Shown: positions 18,314 through 28,754, counted from the first letter of the stretch. The stretch: 64,000 nt of DNA from Pigmentiphaga litoralis (GCF_013408655.1 NZ_JACCBP010000001.1:1178001-1242000), one strand, 5' to 3'. The notes: a model not told the origin generated them from the letters alone. Translations and numbers: made by a program.

Positions 18314-19081
18314 TCACGCCGCTGCGATCTCGGCCGGCAGCAAGACGCCGTCCGCCATCTTCAGTTGCCGGTCGGCGCGCGCGGCCAGTTCCGAATCGTG
18401 GGTCACGATCACGAACGCCATGCCCAATTCCTGGTTCAGTCGACGCAGCAGCGCAAAGATATCCCGTGCCGTGTGCCGGTCCAGGTTGCCAGTGGGTTCA
18501 TCGGCCAGCACGCACACGGGTCGTGTCACCAAGGCGCGTGCCAGGGCGACGCGCTGACGCTCGCCCCCCGACAACTGGCCAGGGTGATGCGTCGCACGCG
18601 CCGCCAGCCCGACCTGCTGCAGCATGTCGGCTGCCTGCTCGCGCGCGTCGGCGCGGCTCATGCGCCGGATGATGAGCGGCATGGCCACGTTGTCCAGCGC
18701 CGAGAACTCGGCCAGCAGATGATGGAACTGGTACACGAACCCCAGCTTTTCGTTTCGCACGACGCTGCGCTGTTTTTCGGAAAAGTTGGCGGCGGCCTGC
18801 CCGTCCACCGTCACGGTGCCGGACGTGGGCTGGTCCAGCAGCCCCAGCACATGCAGCAGGGTGCTTTTGCCCGAACCCGACGCGCCGATCAATGCCAGCA
18901 TTTCAGACTGGTGCACGGCCAGGTCGACCCCGCCCAGCACCTGCACGCGATTTTCGCCTTCGGTATAGATCTTGGTCAGGCCTCGGCCTTCCAGGACCAC
19001 CCGGCCGGGCGCCACCCGCGCCGGCGCGGTGCTTGCGACCACGCCATCCGGAACCACGTTGCCCGGAACCTGTTCAATCAT
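18314..19081 (-). CDS. lolD: Lipoprotein-releasing ABC transporter ATP-binding protein LolD
   Basis: This 255-residue ATPase drives release of outer-membrane lipoproteins from the inner membrane to LolA. It has Walker [10 protein letters not shown] (about 67), Q-loop, signature [15 protein letters not shown], Walker [14 protein letters not shown] and the switch His in VTHDSELA. An extra 25-residue N-terminal tail precedes the usual start of homology. It overlaps the permease gene by 8 bases, showing translational coupling. The LolD identity rests on that pairing and on the MacB/LolD-type sequence. Confidence 0.94.
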   Translation of the reverse strand: MIEQVPGNVVPDGVVASTAPARVAPGRVVLEGRGLTKIYTEGENRVQVLGGVDLAVHQSEMLALIGASGSGKSTLLHVLGLLDQPTSGTVTVDGQAAANFSEKQRSVVRNEKLGFVYQFHHLLAEFSALDNVAMPLIIRRMSRADAREQAADMLQQVGLAARATHHPGQLSGGERQRVALARALVTRPVCVLADEPTGNLDRHTARDIFALLRRLNQELGMAFVIVTHDSELAARADRQLKMADGVLLPAEIAAA

Positions 19082-20342
19082 GACGCAACACCTCCGCCGG
19101 CTGCAGCCGCGAGGCGCGCCAGCTGGGATACAACGTGGCCAGGAAAGACAGCACCAGCGACGTCACACCAATGGAAACGATGTCTGCCATCCGCGGATCG
19201 GACGGCAGTTCGGTAATCAGATAAATGTCCTTGGGCAAGAACTGCATGCCCAGCAGACGTTCGATGAACGGGACAATCACATCGATATTGAAGGCCACCA
19301 GCATGCCGCCAGCCACCCCCAGGATCGTGCCGATAACGCCGATCAGCGCGCCTTGCACCACGAACACGCGGGCAACTTCGCCCGGCGATGCGCCCAAAGT
19401 CCGCATGATCGCGATATCGGATTGTTTGTCGTTGACCGCCATGACCAGGGAAGACAGCAGATTGAACGCCGCCACCGCCACGATCAGGGTCAGGATCAGG
19501 AACATCATCCGCTTCTCGGTCTGCACGGCCGCAAACCACGTGCGGTTGTTCCTGGACCAGTCGCTGGCCACGATGCCCGCGGGCAATAACGACGCCAATT
19601 CGGAAGCCACCTGCGGGGCCTCCTGCATGTCCTTGATCCGCAAACGTACGCCGCCGGTACCGGTTTCCCGGAACAGCCGCGCGGCGTCATCCACGTTCAC
19701 AAAGGCCAGGCTGGAGTCATATTCGTAATGGCCCGCTTCGAACACGCCCACGACCGTGAACTGGCGCATGCGCGGCGTAAAGCCCGCCGGGGTGACCGAC
19801 CCCTGGGGGGCCAGCATCAACACCGGATCGCCCAGCCTGACATCAAGCGCGCTGGCCAGGGTCCGGCCCAGCACCACGCCAAAGCTGCCGGGTTGCAGGG
19901 CGTCCAGCGAACCCTGTTTCATGCTGCCGACCAGGTCGGATACGTTGCGCTCGGTGGCCGGGTCGACTCCGCGCACCTGCACGCCACGCAGCGTCTGGTC
20001 GCGTGCGATCATGGCCTGCGCCGATACGTAAGGCGCGCCCGCCAGCACTTCGGGATTCTTCTTGGCCAATTCGGTCAGCCCCCGCCAGTCGGCCAGGGCC
20101 GCCCCACGCTCGCCACCGTTCGAGAACAGTTCGATGTGCGGCAGCACCGACAGCATCCGGTCGCGCACTTCGGTCTGAAAGCCATTCATGACGGACAGCA
20201 CGATGATCAGCGCCGCCACGCCCAGCGCGATGCCTGCCATCGAACTGCCGGCAATGAAGGAAATGAAGCGGTCGCGACGCCGCCCGCGGCCGGCGCGCGT
20301 GTAGCGCCAGCCGACCCAGAGTTCGTAGGGAATATTGAGCAC
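19074..20342 (-). CDS. lolC: Lipoprotein-releasing ABC transporter transmembrane protein LolC/LolE
   Basis: This 422-residue FtsX-family permease has one N-terminal helix near residues 25-48 ([20 protein letters not shown]), a large periplasmic domain (about 50-265) and three C-terminal helices near 275-300, 320-350 and 380-405. [19 protein letters not shown] is a typical cytoplasmic coupling segment. Only one permease gene accompanies lolD, so the complex is probably a homodimer of the LolF/LolC kind. The start is close to the divergent rpfE-like gene, 92 bases away. Confidence 0.92.
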   Translation of the reverse strand: MLNIPYELWVGWRYTRAGRGRRRDRFISFIAGSSMAGIALGVAALIIVLSVMNGFQTEVRDRMLSVLPHIELFSNGGERGAALADWRGLTELAKKNPEVLAGAPYVSAQAMIARDQTLRGVQVRGVDPATERNVSDLVGSMKQGSLDALQPGSFGVVLGRTLASALDVRLGDPVLMLAPQGSVTPAGFTPRMRQFTVVGVFEAGHYEYDSSLAFVNVDDAARLFRETGTGGVRLRIKDMQEAPQVASELASLLPAGIVASDWSRNNRTWFAAVQTEKRMMFLILTLIVAVAAFNLLSSLVMAVNDKQSDIAIMRTLGASPGEVARVFVVQGALIGVIGTILGVAGGMLVAFNIDVIVPFIERLLGMQFLPKDIYLITELPSDPRMADIVSIGVTSLVLSFLATLYPSWRASRLQPAEVLRHD

Positions 20343-20422
20343 GCGCGTATTATGTCAGATGCCCGTGGCGCGCTCATCCGCCGCCCGTGTCCAGTCGTCA
20401 CAGACCTAGCCTGCGACCGCCT

Positions 20423-20428
20423 TACAAT
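20423..20428 (+). promoter_or_regulatory. Candidate -10 box of a leaderless transcript
   Basis: TACAAT matches the sigma-70 -10 consensus and ends six bases before the GTG at 20435. A start site at the normal distance would fall on or next to the start codon. No good -35 hexamer is evident. Confidence 0.5.
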
Positions 20429-20434
20429 AGCGCC

Positions 20435-21547
20435 GTGCCTGCCTCCCCTTCCCTCGTCCTCGTCGTGCCCGGCGCGCTGCCGCCCGGCCCGATCGCCCCC
20501 GAACTCGCCAAACAACTGTCGGCCACGCCGTCGCCCGCCCCCACGCTGTTGAAGTGGCTGCGGACAGCGCCCGCGACAGTCAGCGAGCCGCCTGTTTTCG
20601 ATCCCAAGGCCACGCCGTCCGAAGCCTGGTGGCTGCACCGCGCCGGATTCGAGCCGCCTGCGGGTCCGGGGGATGCACCCGACGCGCCGATGGCACCCCT
20701 CGGTGCCGGCCTGGCCGCTCTGCTCGCGCCCGACGCTCAGGGAGACGGCCCCCTCTGGGTCGCCGACCTGGCCCACATCCAGGTCGGACGTGACGGCCTG
20801 GTGCTGACCGATACCAACTCGCTGGACATCACCGCCGACGAATCACGGGCCTTGCTGGCCACGGTCCAGCCGCTCTTCGACGCCGATGGCTTTACGGTGA
20901 CCTATCTGACCCCGCGCCGCTGGCAAGTCGGCTTGCCAGACGGTCTGACGCCTTATGCGGCCACGCCGTCGGCGGTCATGGGCGGTGACCTGAACGATTA
21001 CTGGCCCAAGGGCCTGCCCGCGCGGCCGTGGCGCCGCCTGGCCAATGACGTGCAGATGAGCTGGCACGAGCATCCTGTCAATGAGGCCCGCGCGGAACGG
21101 GGCGAACCCGCCGTGAACGGACTATGGCTGCACGGGGGCGCTCCGGCCTGGACGCCCACCTGGCGCGGCACGCCGCCGCGTCACCTGATCGGCGATGCGC
21201 CCTGGCTGCAGGGACTGGCCGAACGGGCCAAGCTCGCCTGGAGCGGCAGCAGCACCCCCGCGTCGCAGATCAAGACGGACGCAGCCATTCTGCTCGACGC
21301 CCTGGAACTGCCCTGTCGCGCGCAGGCCTGGGGCGACTGGCTGGCGGCCCTGACCCGGCTCGACGCCGACTGGTTCGCGCCGCTGGATGCCGCGCTGCTC
21401 GATGGCAGCATTCAGGCGATCGACCTTGTATTTCCCGATGTCGAACGCCATGTCACCTTACGCCTGACGGCGCGCCCGAAGGCGCTGCGCTGGCTTCCTC
21501 AACCCAAACAAGACTGGACCCGCTGGTGGCTGCACCCCGAATCCTGA
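20435..21547 (+). CDS. RpfE-like conserved protein upstream of recJ
   Basis: This roughly 370-residue soluble protein has no transmembrane segment. It begins SLVLVVPGALPPGPIAPELA and contains WHEHPVNEAR, VNGLWLHGGG-like (VNGLWLHGGAPAW) and VFPDVERH segments. This is the pattern of the conserved protein encoded next to recJ in beta- and gammaproteobacteria, labelled RpfE-type regulatory or phosphoglycerate-mutase-like; its biochemical role is not established. The GTG at 20435 is chosen over an upstream GTG at 20387 because homology-like sequence starts there and a -10 box lies just before it. Its end overlaps the recJ start by 22 bases. Confidence 0.65.
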   Translation: MPASPSLVLVVPGALPPGPIAPELAKQLSATPSPAPTLLKWLRTAPATVSEPPVFDPKATPSEAWWLHRAGFEPPAGPGDAPDAPMAPLGAGLAALLAPDAQGDGPLWVADLAHIQVGRDGLVLTDTNSLDITADESRALLATVQPLFDADGFTVTYLTPRRWQVGLPDGLTPYAATPSAVMGGDLNDYWPKGLPARPWRRLANDVQMSWHEHPVNEARAERGEPAVNGLWLHGGAPAWTPTWRGTPPRHLIGDAPWLQGLAERAKLAWSGSSTPASQIKTDAAILLDALELPCRAQAWGDWLAALTRLDADWFAPLDAALLDGSIQAIDLVFPDVERHVTLRLTARPKALRWLPQPKQDWTRWWLHPES

Positions 21548-23250
21548 CGCGCCGCGTCGACAGCGGTATCGCACAACGCCTGGAGCGGTCGGGCATCCAC
21601 CCGCTGCTCGCCCGGTTATGGGCAGCGCGTGGCGTGGCGGAACCCGCCGAAACGCGGGGCGAGTGGACGTCGATGCTGGCGCCGCACGGCTTGACGCACG
21701 CCACGCGCGCTGCGGAACTGCTGGCGGACGCCATCCGCGACCGCAAGCGCCTGTTGATCGTGGCCGACTATGACTGCGACGGCGCAACCGCGTGCGCAGT
21801 CGGCATTCGCGGCCTGCGCAGCATGGGAGCCGATGTCGATTTTCTGGTGCCGAATCGCTTCGAGACCGGCTATGGGCTGTCGCCCGCCGTGGTCGACCTG
21901 GCGGTAAAGCATCCGCGCATGGGCAAGCCGGACATTATCGTCACGGTCGACAACGGCATTGCCAGTATCGATGGCGTGGCCGCCGCCAAGGCAGTCGGCA
22001 TCGACGTGATTGTGACCGACCACCACCTGCCCGGCGACGTGTTGCCCGACGCCCTGGCCATCGTCAATCCGAACCAGCCGGGCTGCGGTTTCCCTTCAAA
22101 GAACCTCGCCGGTGTCGGCGTCATTTTTTACCTGATGCTGGCCTTGCGGGCCGAACTTCGCAAACGCGGTGTGTACCCGCCCGATGGCGGCCCGCGGCTC
22201 AATGCTTTGGTGGACCTGGTGGCGCTTGGCACGGTGGCCGACGTGGTCAAGCTGGACGCCAACAATCGCCTGCTGGTCGCGCAGGGCCTGCAGCGGATCC
22301 GCAAGGGGCTAATGCAGCCCGGTGTGCAGGCGCTGTTCGTCGTGGCGTCCCGCGCGCCGCGTGAAGCCAGCACGTTTGACATGGGCTTTGCGCTGGGCCC
22401 CCGGATCAATGCGGCCGGGCGTCTGGCCGACATGAGCCTGGGCATCCGCTGCCTGATCACCGATGACGAGGACGAGGCCCTGCAACTGGCCCGACAGCTC
22501 GACACGATCAACCGGGAACGCCGCGATATCGAAGCCACGATGCGCGAGCAGGCCTTGCTGGCGGTGGAAAACCTGACCGCGTCCATGAATGCCAGCGTCT
22601 GCGTGTTCGACGCCGGCTGGCATCAGGGCGTGGTAGGTCTGGTCGCTTCGAAATTGAAAGACAAATTCTGGTGTCCGACCATTGCATTCGCACCGGCCGG
22701 AGACGGCGAATTGCGCGGCTCGGGCCGCTCGGTGCCCGACGTGCACCTGCGTGACGTACTGGACCTGGTGTCCAAACGCTATCCGCAACTGATCCGCAAA
22801 TTTGGCGGGCACGCCATGGCGGCGGGCTTGACGCTGCATGAGTCGGATTTTCCGGTGTTCGCGTCGGCGTTCGATGCGGCGGTGCGCGAGCTCAGCGGCC
22901 GCAGCCAGTTCGAACCGGCGCTGGAAACCGACGGATCGCTCGACACCTGTTATGCCAACACCGAAATGGCAACGCTGCTGGACCAGCAGGTGTGGGGCTC
23001 GGGCTTTCCCGCCCCGGTCTTTGTCGACACGTTCACTGTCCGGAACCAGCGCATTGTCGGGGAAAAGCACCTGAAACTGGCCCTGGAGCGCGGCAACCAG
23101 CGCTTCGACGGCATCTGGTTCGGACAGGCCGATTCGCTCCCCGCGGCGGTCGATGTGGCCTACCGCCTGGGACTCAACAACTGGAACGGCATGGTGGCGG
23201 TGCAACTGCTTGTTGAACATGCCGAGCCCGCGCGGCGCAACGAGCGCTAA
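21526..23250 (+). CDS. recJ: Single-stranded-DNA-specific exonuclease RecJ
   Basis: This 574-residue 5'-3' exonuclease acts in recombination and mismatch repair. It has DHH-family motif I DYDCDGA (about 81), the VTDHHLP motif (about 163), GPRINAAGRLAD, the DHHA1 motif GGHAMAAGL (about 427) and a C-terminal OB-like domain. The frame is open upstream, but the GTG at 21526 gives the family length (565-577) and places RILTRRVD at the N-terminus as in relatives. It overlaps the preceding gene by 22 bases and is followed by prfB after 38 bases. Confidence 0.95.
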   Translation: MAAPRILTRRVDSGIAQRLERSGIHPLLARLWAARGVAEPAETRGEWTSMLAPHGLTHATRAAELLADAIRDRKRLLIVADYDCDGATACAVGIRGLRSMGADVDFLVPNRFETGYGLSPAVVDLAVKHPRMGKPDIIVTVDNGIASIDGVAAAKAVGIDVIVTDHHLPGDVLPDALAIVNPNQPGCGFPSKNLAGVGVIFYLMLALRAELRKRGVYPPDGGPRLNALVDLVALGTVADVVKLDANNRLLVAQGLQRIRKGLMQPGVQALFVVASRAPREASTFDMGFALGPRINAAGRLADMSLGIRCLITDDEDEALQLARQLDTINRERRDIEATMREQALLAVENLTASMNASVCVFDAGWHQGVVGLVASKLKDKFWCPTIAFAPAGDGELRGSGRSVPDVHLRDVLDLVSKRYPQLIRKFGGHAMAAGLTLHESDFPVFASAFDAAVRELSGRSQFEPALETDGSLDTCYANTEMATLLDQQVWGSGFPAPVFVDTFTVRNQRIVGEKHLKLALERGNQRFDGIWFGQADSLPAAVDVAYRLGLNNWNGMVAVQLLVEHAEPARRNER

Positions 23251-23288
23251 AATGCGAAGTTACGTCGAAATAATTGCATAGGAAGACC

Positions 23289-24393
23289 ATGGAAGCAGAA
23301 CGCCTGAACCAGCTCGAAGCACGACTGCAGGACCTGAGTGCGCGCACTCAGGATCTCCGGAGGTATCTTTGACTACGATGTCAAAGATGAACGCCTGCAC
23401 GTTGTAAACGCCGAGCTGGAAAGCGCGGAAGTCTGGAATGACCCCAAGCACGCCCAGGAACTGGGCCGCGAAAAAAAGTCCCTGGAAACCATTGTCGACA
23501 CGATCCGTGAACTGACGACCGGCCTGGCCGACGCCAGTGAGCTGTTCGAGATGGCCCGTGGCGATGACGACTTCGACACGCTCGCATCGATCGAATCCGA
23601 TACCGCCGCGCTGCAAGCCAAAGTCGAAGGCCTGGAATTCCGCCGCATGTTCAACAATCCGGCGGATCCGCTGAACTGTTTCGTCGACATCCAGTCGGGC
23701 GCCGGTGGTACCGAAGCGCAGGACTGGGCGTCCATTCTGCTGCGCCAGTACCTCAAGTACGCCGAGCGCAAGGGCTTCAAGACCGAAGTCATGGAAGAGT
23801 CCGAAGGCGAAGTCGCCGGGATCAAGTCCGCCACCATCAAGATGGAAGGCGAATACGCGTTCGGCTACCTGCGCACCGAAACCGGCGTGCACCGCCTGGT
23901 CCGCAAAAGCCCCTTCGACTCGTCGGGCGGCCGCCACACGTCGTTTGCCAGCGTGTTCGTGTATCCCGAGATCGATGATTCCTTCGAGATCGAAGTGAAT
24001 CCGGCCGACCTGCGCGTCGACACCTTCCGCGCGTCGGGCGCCGGCGGTCAGCACATCAACAAGACCGATTCGGCGGTGCGGATGACGCACATTCCGACCG
24101 GCATCGTCGTGCAGTGCCAGAGCGACCGGTCGCAGCACCGCAACCGCGCCGAAGCCATGCAGATGTTGAAGTCGCGCCTGTTCGAACTCGAAATGCGCAA
24201 GCGCATGGCCGAACAGCAGAAGCTGGAAGATTCCAAGACCGATGTGGGCTGGGGTCATCAGATCCGTTCCTACGTGCTCGACCAGAGCCGGATCAAGGAC
24301 CTGCGTACCAACGTCGAAATCTCGAACACGCAGAAGGTGCTCGACGGCGATCTGGATCCTTTCATCCAGGCCAGCCTGAAGCACGGCGTGTGA
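23289..24393 (+). CDS. prfB: Peptide chain release factor 2, programmed +1 frameshift
   Basis: Release factor 2 ends translation at UGA and UAA. The first 27 codons (23289-23369) end in CTT followed by in-frame TGA at 23370-23372; a +1 shift at CTT-TGA-C enters the long frame, giving 367 residues. The Shine-Dalgarno-like GGAGG three bases before CTT matches the E. coli arrangement. The SPF anticodon-like motif ([10 protein letters not shown]) and the catalytic GGQ ([10 protein letters not shown]) are present. It autoregulates: low RF2 favours the shift. The stop overlaps the GTG start of the SDR gene. Confidence 0.97.
23358..23373 (+). promoter_or_regulatory. prfB recoding site
   Basis: The window reads GGAGGTATCTTTGAC. 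GGAGG acts as an internal Shine-Dalgarno element, CTT is the slippery codon, TGA is the zero-frame stop and C is the poor-context base that slows termination. Confidence 0.95.
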
Positions 24394-25163
24394 GGACCGC
24401 GACCTACGGTGCCACGGGCGGCACCCTCGTCATCCTGACCGGCGCGTCGCGGGGCCTCGGCGCCGCGCTGGCGCTGGCCTTATGCCGCCCCGGCACCCAC
24501 CTTGCCACCCTCTCGCGCCACAAGCACACCAAGCTCGACGCGCATGCCGCGGCCAATGGCACCGTGGTCCAGCAGCATCCGGCCGACCTGACCGATGCCG
24601 CCGAAACCACGCGAGCCATCGACCGCCTGTTCGCAACCTTGCCACGCAATGCCGACCGGTACTGTCTGATCAACAACGCCGGCACGGTCGATCCCATCGG
24701 CCCGTCGGGCACGCTGCGCCAGGACGATATCGCCCAGGCGCTGGCACTCAACGTCGCGGCGCCCATGCTGCTGACCTCGCGCTTCATTGCGGCGACGGCG
24801 GGTCTGCGTGCCGATCGCCGCGTGCTGAACATTTCGTCGGGCGCCGGACGCAAGCCGATGGCCGGCTGGAGTGTCTACTGTTCGACCAAGGCGGCCATCG
24901 ACATGTACACGCGCAGCGTCAAGCTCGAACAGGGCGACACCGGCGTGCGCATCGTGTCGTTGGCGCCTGGCGTGATCGACACCCCCATGCAGGCGCGGAT
25001 CCGGGCCAGCCAGCCCGAGGCCTTTCCCGCGCTCGACAATTTCAAGGCGATGCATGCCACCGGCCAGCTGTCGTCGCCCGACGACGTGGCCGCCCGCATC
25101 GTCGCCTACCTGGAACGCGACGATTTCGGCCAGACCGAGATCGACGACATCCGTAATTACTGA
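24390..25163 (+). CDS. SDR-family NAD(P)-dependent oxidoreductase
   Basis: This 257-residue short-chain dehydrogenase has the nucleotide-binding [11 protein letters not shown] (from about residue 18), INNAGTV, an active-site Ser in LNISSGAG and the catalytic YCSTK. A sepiapterin-reductase-like subgroup is suggested by the PMQARIRA region and the C-terminal [14 protein letters not shown]. The GTG at 24390 overlaps the prfB stop as GTGA, so it is chosen; it is probably translated from the prfB message. It precedes lysS by 12 bases. The substrate is unknown. Confidence 0.88.
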   Translation: MRTATYGATGGTLVILTGASRGLGAALALALCRPGTHLATLSRHKHTKLDAHAAANGTVVQQHPADLTDAAETTRAIDRLFATLPRNADRYCLINNAGTVDPIGPSGTLRQDDIAQALALNVAAPMLLTSRFIAATAGLRADRRVLNISSGAGRKPMAGWSVYCSTKAAIDMYTRSVKLEQGDTGVRIVSLAPGVIDTPMQARIRASQPEAFPALDNFKAMHATGQLSSPDDVAARIVAYLERDDFGQTEIDDIRNY

Positions 25164-25175
25164 CTCAAGCCCACC

Positions 25176-26705
25176 ATGACCGATACCCGGCCAACCGCCC
25201 CCGAGCCCGTCCCCCAGGACGAAAACCAGATCGTCGCGGAACGGCGCGCCAAGCTCGCGCGTCTGCGCGAAGCGGGCCCCGCCTTCCCGAACGACTTCGT
25301 GCCCGCCGACCGCGCCGCACCGCTGCACGCCGCCTACGACGACAAGGAAAAGGAAGCGCTCGAAGCGCTTGCCGTGACCGCCAGCGTGGCCGGCCGCCTG
25401 ATGCTCAAGCGCGTCATGGGCAAAGCCAGCTTCATCACGTTGCAGGACGCCACCGGCCGCATCCAGATCTACCTGAGCAAGGAAAGCGTCGGCCCCGAAA
25501 TCTACGACGCTTTCAAGCACTGGGACATTGGCGACATCGTGGCCGTGCGCGGCAATGTTTTCAAGACAAACAAGGGCGAACTGTCGATCCACGCGGTCGA
25601 ACTGCGCCTGCTGACCAAGTCGCTGCGTCCGCTGCCCGACAAGTTCCACGGCATCGCCGACCAGGAAATGCGCTATCGCCAGCGTTATGTCGACCTGATC
25701 ATGACCGAGTCCACACGGGCGACCTTCATCGGCCGCAGCAAGGTGGTTGCCTCGATCCGCAAATACATGATCGACACCGGCTTCCTGGAAGTCGAAACGC
25801 CTATGCTGCATGCCATTCCCGGCGGCGCGTCGGCCAAGCCGTTCACGACCCATCACAATGCGCTGGACATGGAAATGTTCCTGCGCATCGCACCCGAGCT
25901 GTACCTGAAGCGGCTGATCGTGGGGGGGTTCGAACGCGTCTTCGAACTGAACCGCAACTTCCGCAACGAGGGCGTCAGCCCGCGTCACAATCCTGAATTC
26001 ACGATGATGGAGTTCTACGCGGCCTACGGCAATTACACCTGGCTGATGGACTTTACCGAAGGCCTGCTGCGCCAGGTCGCCATCGACGTGACCGGCAGCG
26101 CGACCCTGATGTACCAGGGCCGCGAAATTGACCTGGCCCAGCCCTTCGATCGCCTGACCATCACCGGTGCGATCCAGAAGTACGCCGAAGGCTATACCGA
26201 TGAACAGCTGGCGGACGAAAGCTTCCTGCGCGCCGAACTGAAGAAGCTGGGCGCCCACGTGGAAGGCCCGCAACTGGCCCGTGCCGGCATCGGCGCCCTG
26301 CAGCTCGCCCTGTTCGAAGAGACGGCCGAGTCCAAGCTGTGGAGCCCCACCTACATCATCGACTACCCGGTTGAAGTCTCGCCGCTGGCTCGCGGTTCGG
26401 ACGATCGCCCGGGCGTCACGGAACGCTTCGAACTGTTCATGATGGGCCGCGAAATCGGCAATGGCTTCTCGGAGCTGAATGATGCCGAAGACCAGGCCGA
26501 CCGCTTCCGCAAGCAGGTGGAAGCCAAGGACGCCGGCGACGAAGAAGCCATGTACTTCGACGCCGACTACATCCGCGCGCTGGAATACGGCATGCCCCCC
26601 ACCGCCGGCTGCGGTATCGGCATCGACCGCCTGGTCATGCTGATCACCGACAGCGCCAGCATTCGTGACGTGATCCTGTTCCCGCACATGCGCCGCGAGG
26701 ACTGA
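25176..26705 (+). CDS. lysS: Lysyl-tRNA synthetase, class II
   Basis: This 509-residue enzyme charges tRNA-Lys. It has an N-terminal OB-fold anticodon-binding domain (about 60-190), then the class II core with motif 2 [18 protein letters not shown] (about 265), [10 protein letters not shown] and motif 3 [12 protein letters not shown] (about 475). Length is normal. It ends a plus-strand series with recJ, prfB and the SDR and is followed by a strong terminator hairpin. Confidence 0.97.
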   Translation: MTDTRPTAPEPVPQDENQIVAERRAKLARLREAGPAFPNDFVPADRAAPLHAAYDDKEKEALEALAVTASVAGRLMLKRVMGKASFITLQDATGRIQIYLSKESVGPEIYDAFKHWDIGDIVAVRGNVFKTNKGELSIHAVELRLLTKSLRPLPDKFHGIADQEMRYRQRYVDLIMTESTRATFIGRSKVVASIRKYMIDTGFLEVETPMLHAIPGGASAKPFTTHHNALDMEMFLRIAPELYLKRLIVGGFERVFELNRNFRNEGVSPRHNPEFTMMEFYAAYGNYTWLMDFTEGLLRQVAIDVTGSATLMYQGREIDLAQPFDRLTITGAIQKYAEGYTDEQLADESFLRAELKKLGAHVEGPQLARAGIGALQLALFEETAESKLWSPTYIIDYPVEVSPLARGSDDRPGVTERFELFMMGREIGNGFSELNDAEDQADRFRKQVEAKDAGDEEAMYFDADYIRALEYGMPPTAGCGIGIDRLVMLITDSASIRDVILFPHMRRED

Positions 26706-26722
26706 TCGCGACAAAAGAGGCG

Positions 26723-26765
26723 AAAAAAAGGGGTGTCAGCCTGACCAGGCAGACACCCCTTTTTG
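26723..26765. terminator. Bidirectional intrinsic terminator between lysS and the TonB-receptor gene
   Basis: Arms AAAAAGGGGTGTC and GACACCCCTTTTT form a 13-base perfect stem around a 14-base loop. A- and T-runs at the two ends make it work in both directions, for lysS on plus and the receptor-like gene on minus. Confidence 0.93.
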
Positions 26766-26795
26766 CTGGCCGATGACGGCGCGTTCACATCACGG

Positions 26796-28484
26796 TCACG
26801 GCCACGGCATCTGGTAATTCACGATCGCCGACACCGACCGCCCCGCCCCCACCGAGCAGCTATCGGTATAGCAGTAGGCCACGTAGCCCTTGTCCAGCAG
26901 ATTGCTTGCGCTGGCGCGGAACTGCAGACCTTTCAGCTCGGAATACAAGCGGCCAAAGTCGTAATTCACCCCGGCATCAACCAGCATGTAGGACGGCGCG
27001 ATGTCGCTGGACCGGCCGGCATAGCCATAGCTTGCGCCCGTGTGCCCTACCCGGCCATCCAGAGACAGCCCGGCAAAGCTGCCGCGGTCCACCGCATACT
27101 TGGCGCGTACCGACACCTGCTGTTCGCTCACGGTCGGGAAACGGTTGGCCAGCATGGCGCTGTAGGCGTCGTCGGACGTATTCATGACCGACGAATTGGT
27201 GACCATGTAGGCGGCGACCACGCGCAGGTTTGGCAAGGGCTGCAGCTTGCTTTCGACGGCGGCGCCGCGCACGCGCAATTCCGCCCAGGCCTGGCAGCCC
27301 GCCAGCCCGCACCCGCCGCCGGTGTCGGTGGTTTGCGAGTTGTTCTGGATCTGGTTGAACGCCGACAGCGTCGTGACCTTGCCGAAAATATCCGGCACGT
27401 ACCGCACACCCGTTTCGTACTGCTGGCTGGCCGTCGACGTGAATTCGCTGCCGCCCACGGGCGCGTACGTGTTCGAGTAGTTCATGTACGGCGCCAGGCC
27501 GTTGTCGAACTGGTACTTGAGGCCGATGCGGCCGCTGACGGTTTCGTTGTTCAGCAGCACCGCATCCGACGTATTCGCGCCCAGGTCGATCGTGCGATTG
27601 GTCAGCTGATCCCGCCGGCCGACCAGCGACATGGTCCATTTGTCCAACGTGACCTGATCCTGCACGAACAGACCCAGCTGACGCTTTTCGGCATAGGCCT
27701 GGGCCACGGCGCGGGGACCACCCACCGCAGCGCCGTAGGCCGGGTCGAAAATATCCAGTGAGGGCGCGAGCGCGACCCGCGTCTCGTAGATATCTCGAGC
27801 CTTCAGATAATCAAAGCCGAATTTGAACTGGTGCTGCAGGCGGACGGTGGTGAACTTCCCCATGGCGTGCGTGCCGAGGTTGAACGTTCCCAGGCCGGGC
27901 AGCAAGCCGTCGTCGGACGCGCGCAAGGACTCGGGCGTCAGGCCATTGCCCTGCTCGGTGCTGGGGCGGCCGTAGCGCAGGGACTGCTTGATCGACCAGG
28001 TGTCGTCCAGCTTCTGTTCGAATTCGAAGTCGGACTTGCGCATGGCGGTGGACCGGCCGTAGCGTTGGCTGCCCCAGGCATCGGCCACCCCGCCGTCGGC
28101 ATCGGGATTCCACTGGGGCGCAGGCGCCACGGGCGAGTCGACCCCGGGTTCGGCCACGGGAAAGGCGACCGCGGCAGACGTCGCATCACGGGCCGCCGCA
28201 TCACGCGCGGCGGCGGCGTAGTCGGGCGGCGTGGCCGCCGTGCTGGTGGCGTAGTAGACCTTGCCAGACGCCCTGGCCGGGTCCTGGATGGATGCTTGTG
28301 TCGTGGTTGTCGCGTGCGGCGAACGGGCAGGCGGATCTTCCTTGAGCGAGATCGCCGGCGCGCAGCCGGCCAGGACCACGGTCAAAGCCAATGCCAGGGT
28401 CGGGGCCATCGCACCGGTGGTCCGTACGGGTCCGGATCGGCGTCGTCGTCTATCCCGCAATCTGAAAGTCATGGCGCTCCCCAC
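26796..28484 (-). CDS. Truncated, chimeric TonB-dependent siderophore-receptor-like protein with lipoprotein signal
   Basis: This protein has 562 residues. The C-terminal two thirds (about 140-562) read as the later strands of a FhuA-like outer-membrane barrel: SDFEFEQKLDDTWSIKQSLR, KFGFDYLKARD, LGLFVQDQVTLDKW, YMNYSNTYAPVGG and ASNLLDKGYVAYCY, ending in aromatic beta strands. The plug domain, TonB box and first strands are absent; complete receptors have 700-800 residues. Instead the N-terminus is Arg-rich, followed by a lipoprotein signal with lipobox LAGC (about 38-41) and an Ala/Pro/Asp-rich linker. The start could also be Met5, or Met26 immediately before the hydrophobic run. It may be a relic that kept an open frame or a plug-less barrel with a new anchor. 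Confidence 0.75.
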   Translation of the reverse strand: MGSAMTFRLRDRRRRRSGPVRTTGAMAPTLALALTVVLAGCAPAISLKEDPPARSPHATTTTQASIQDPARASGKVYYATSTAATPPDYAAAARDAAARDATSAAVAFPVAEPGVDSPVAPAPQWNPDADGGVADAWGSQRYGRSTAMRKSDFEFEQKLDDTWSIKQSLRYGRPSTEQGNGLTPESLRASDDGLLPGLGTFNLGTHAMGKFTTVRLQHQFKFGFDYLKARDIYETRVALAPSLDIFDPAYGAAVGGPRAVAQAYAEKRQLGLFVQDQVTLDKWTMSLVGRRDQLTNRTIDLGANTSDAVLLNNETVSGRIGLKYQFDNGLAPYMNYSNTYAPVGGSEFTSTASQQYETGVRYVPDIFGKVTTLSAFNQIQNNSQTTDTGGGCGLAGCQAWAELRVRGAAVESKLQPLPNLRVVAAYMVTNSSVMNTSDDAYSAMLANRFPTVSEQQVSVRAKYAVDRGSFAGLSLDGRVGHTGASYGYAGRSSDIAPSYMLVDAGVNYDFGRLYSELKGLQFRASASNLLDKGYVAYCYTDSCSVGAGRSVSAIVNYQMPWP

Positions 28485-28561
28485 GCGTGTTGACGGTGGA
28501 CACGCAGCCCACGCAGTTGAAGCTCAATGACGCTTCCCCGGCGTGTTGTGACGGGAAAGCG

Positions 28562-28753
28562 CTAGATTTCGTCGATCCAGGCCATCTGGATCGCTTCAAG
28601 AATGCCTTCGTTCGACCGGGTGGGATCATCGGCAAAACCCGGAAGTTCCGTGACCCAGCGATGAAGATCGGTAAATCGCACGAACTGCGGTTCGACATCG
28701 GGATGCTGCTCGACCAATGCCGCCGCAATCTCAAAAGTATCGGACCAGAGCAT
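28562..28753 (-). CDS. iscX: Fe-S cluster assembly protein IscX
   Basis: This 63-residue acidic protein matches IscX (YfhJ), an iron-binding adaptor and regulator of IscS. It has the characteristic WSDTFEIA start, VRFTDLHRWV, DDPTRSNEGILEAIQMAW and a C-terminal acidic tail. It is the last gene of the isc operon, one base after the ferredoxin stop. Confidence 0.93.
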   Translation of the reverse strand: MLWSDTFEIAAALVEQHPDVEPQFVRFTDLHRWVTELPGFADDPTRSNEGILEAIQMAWIDEI

Positions 28754-28754
28754 G

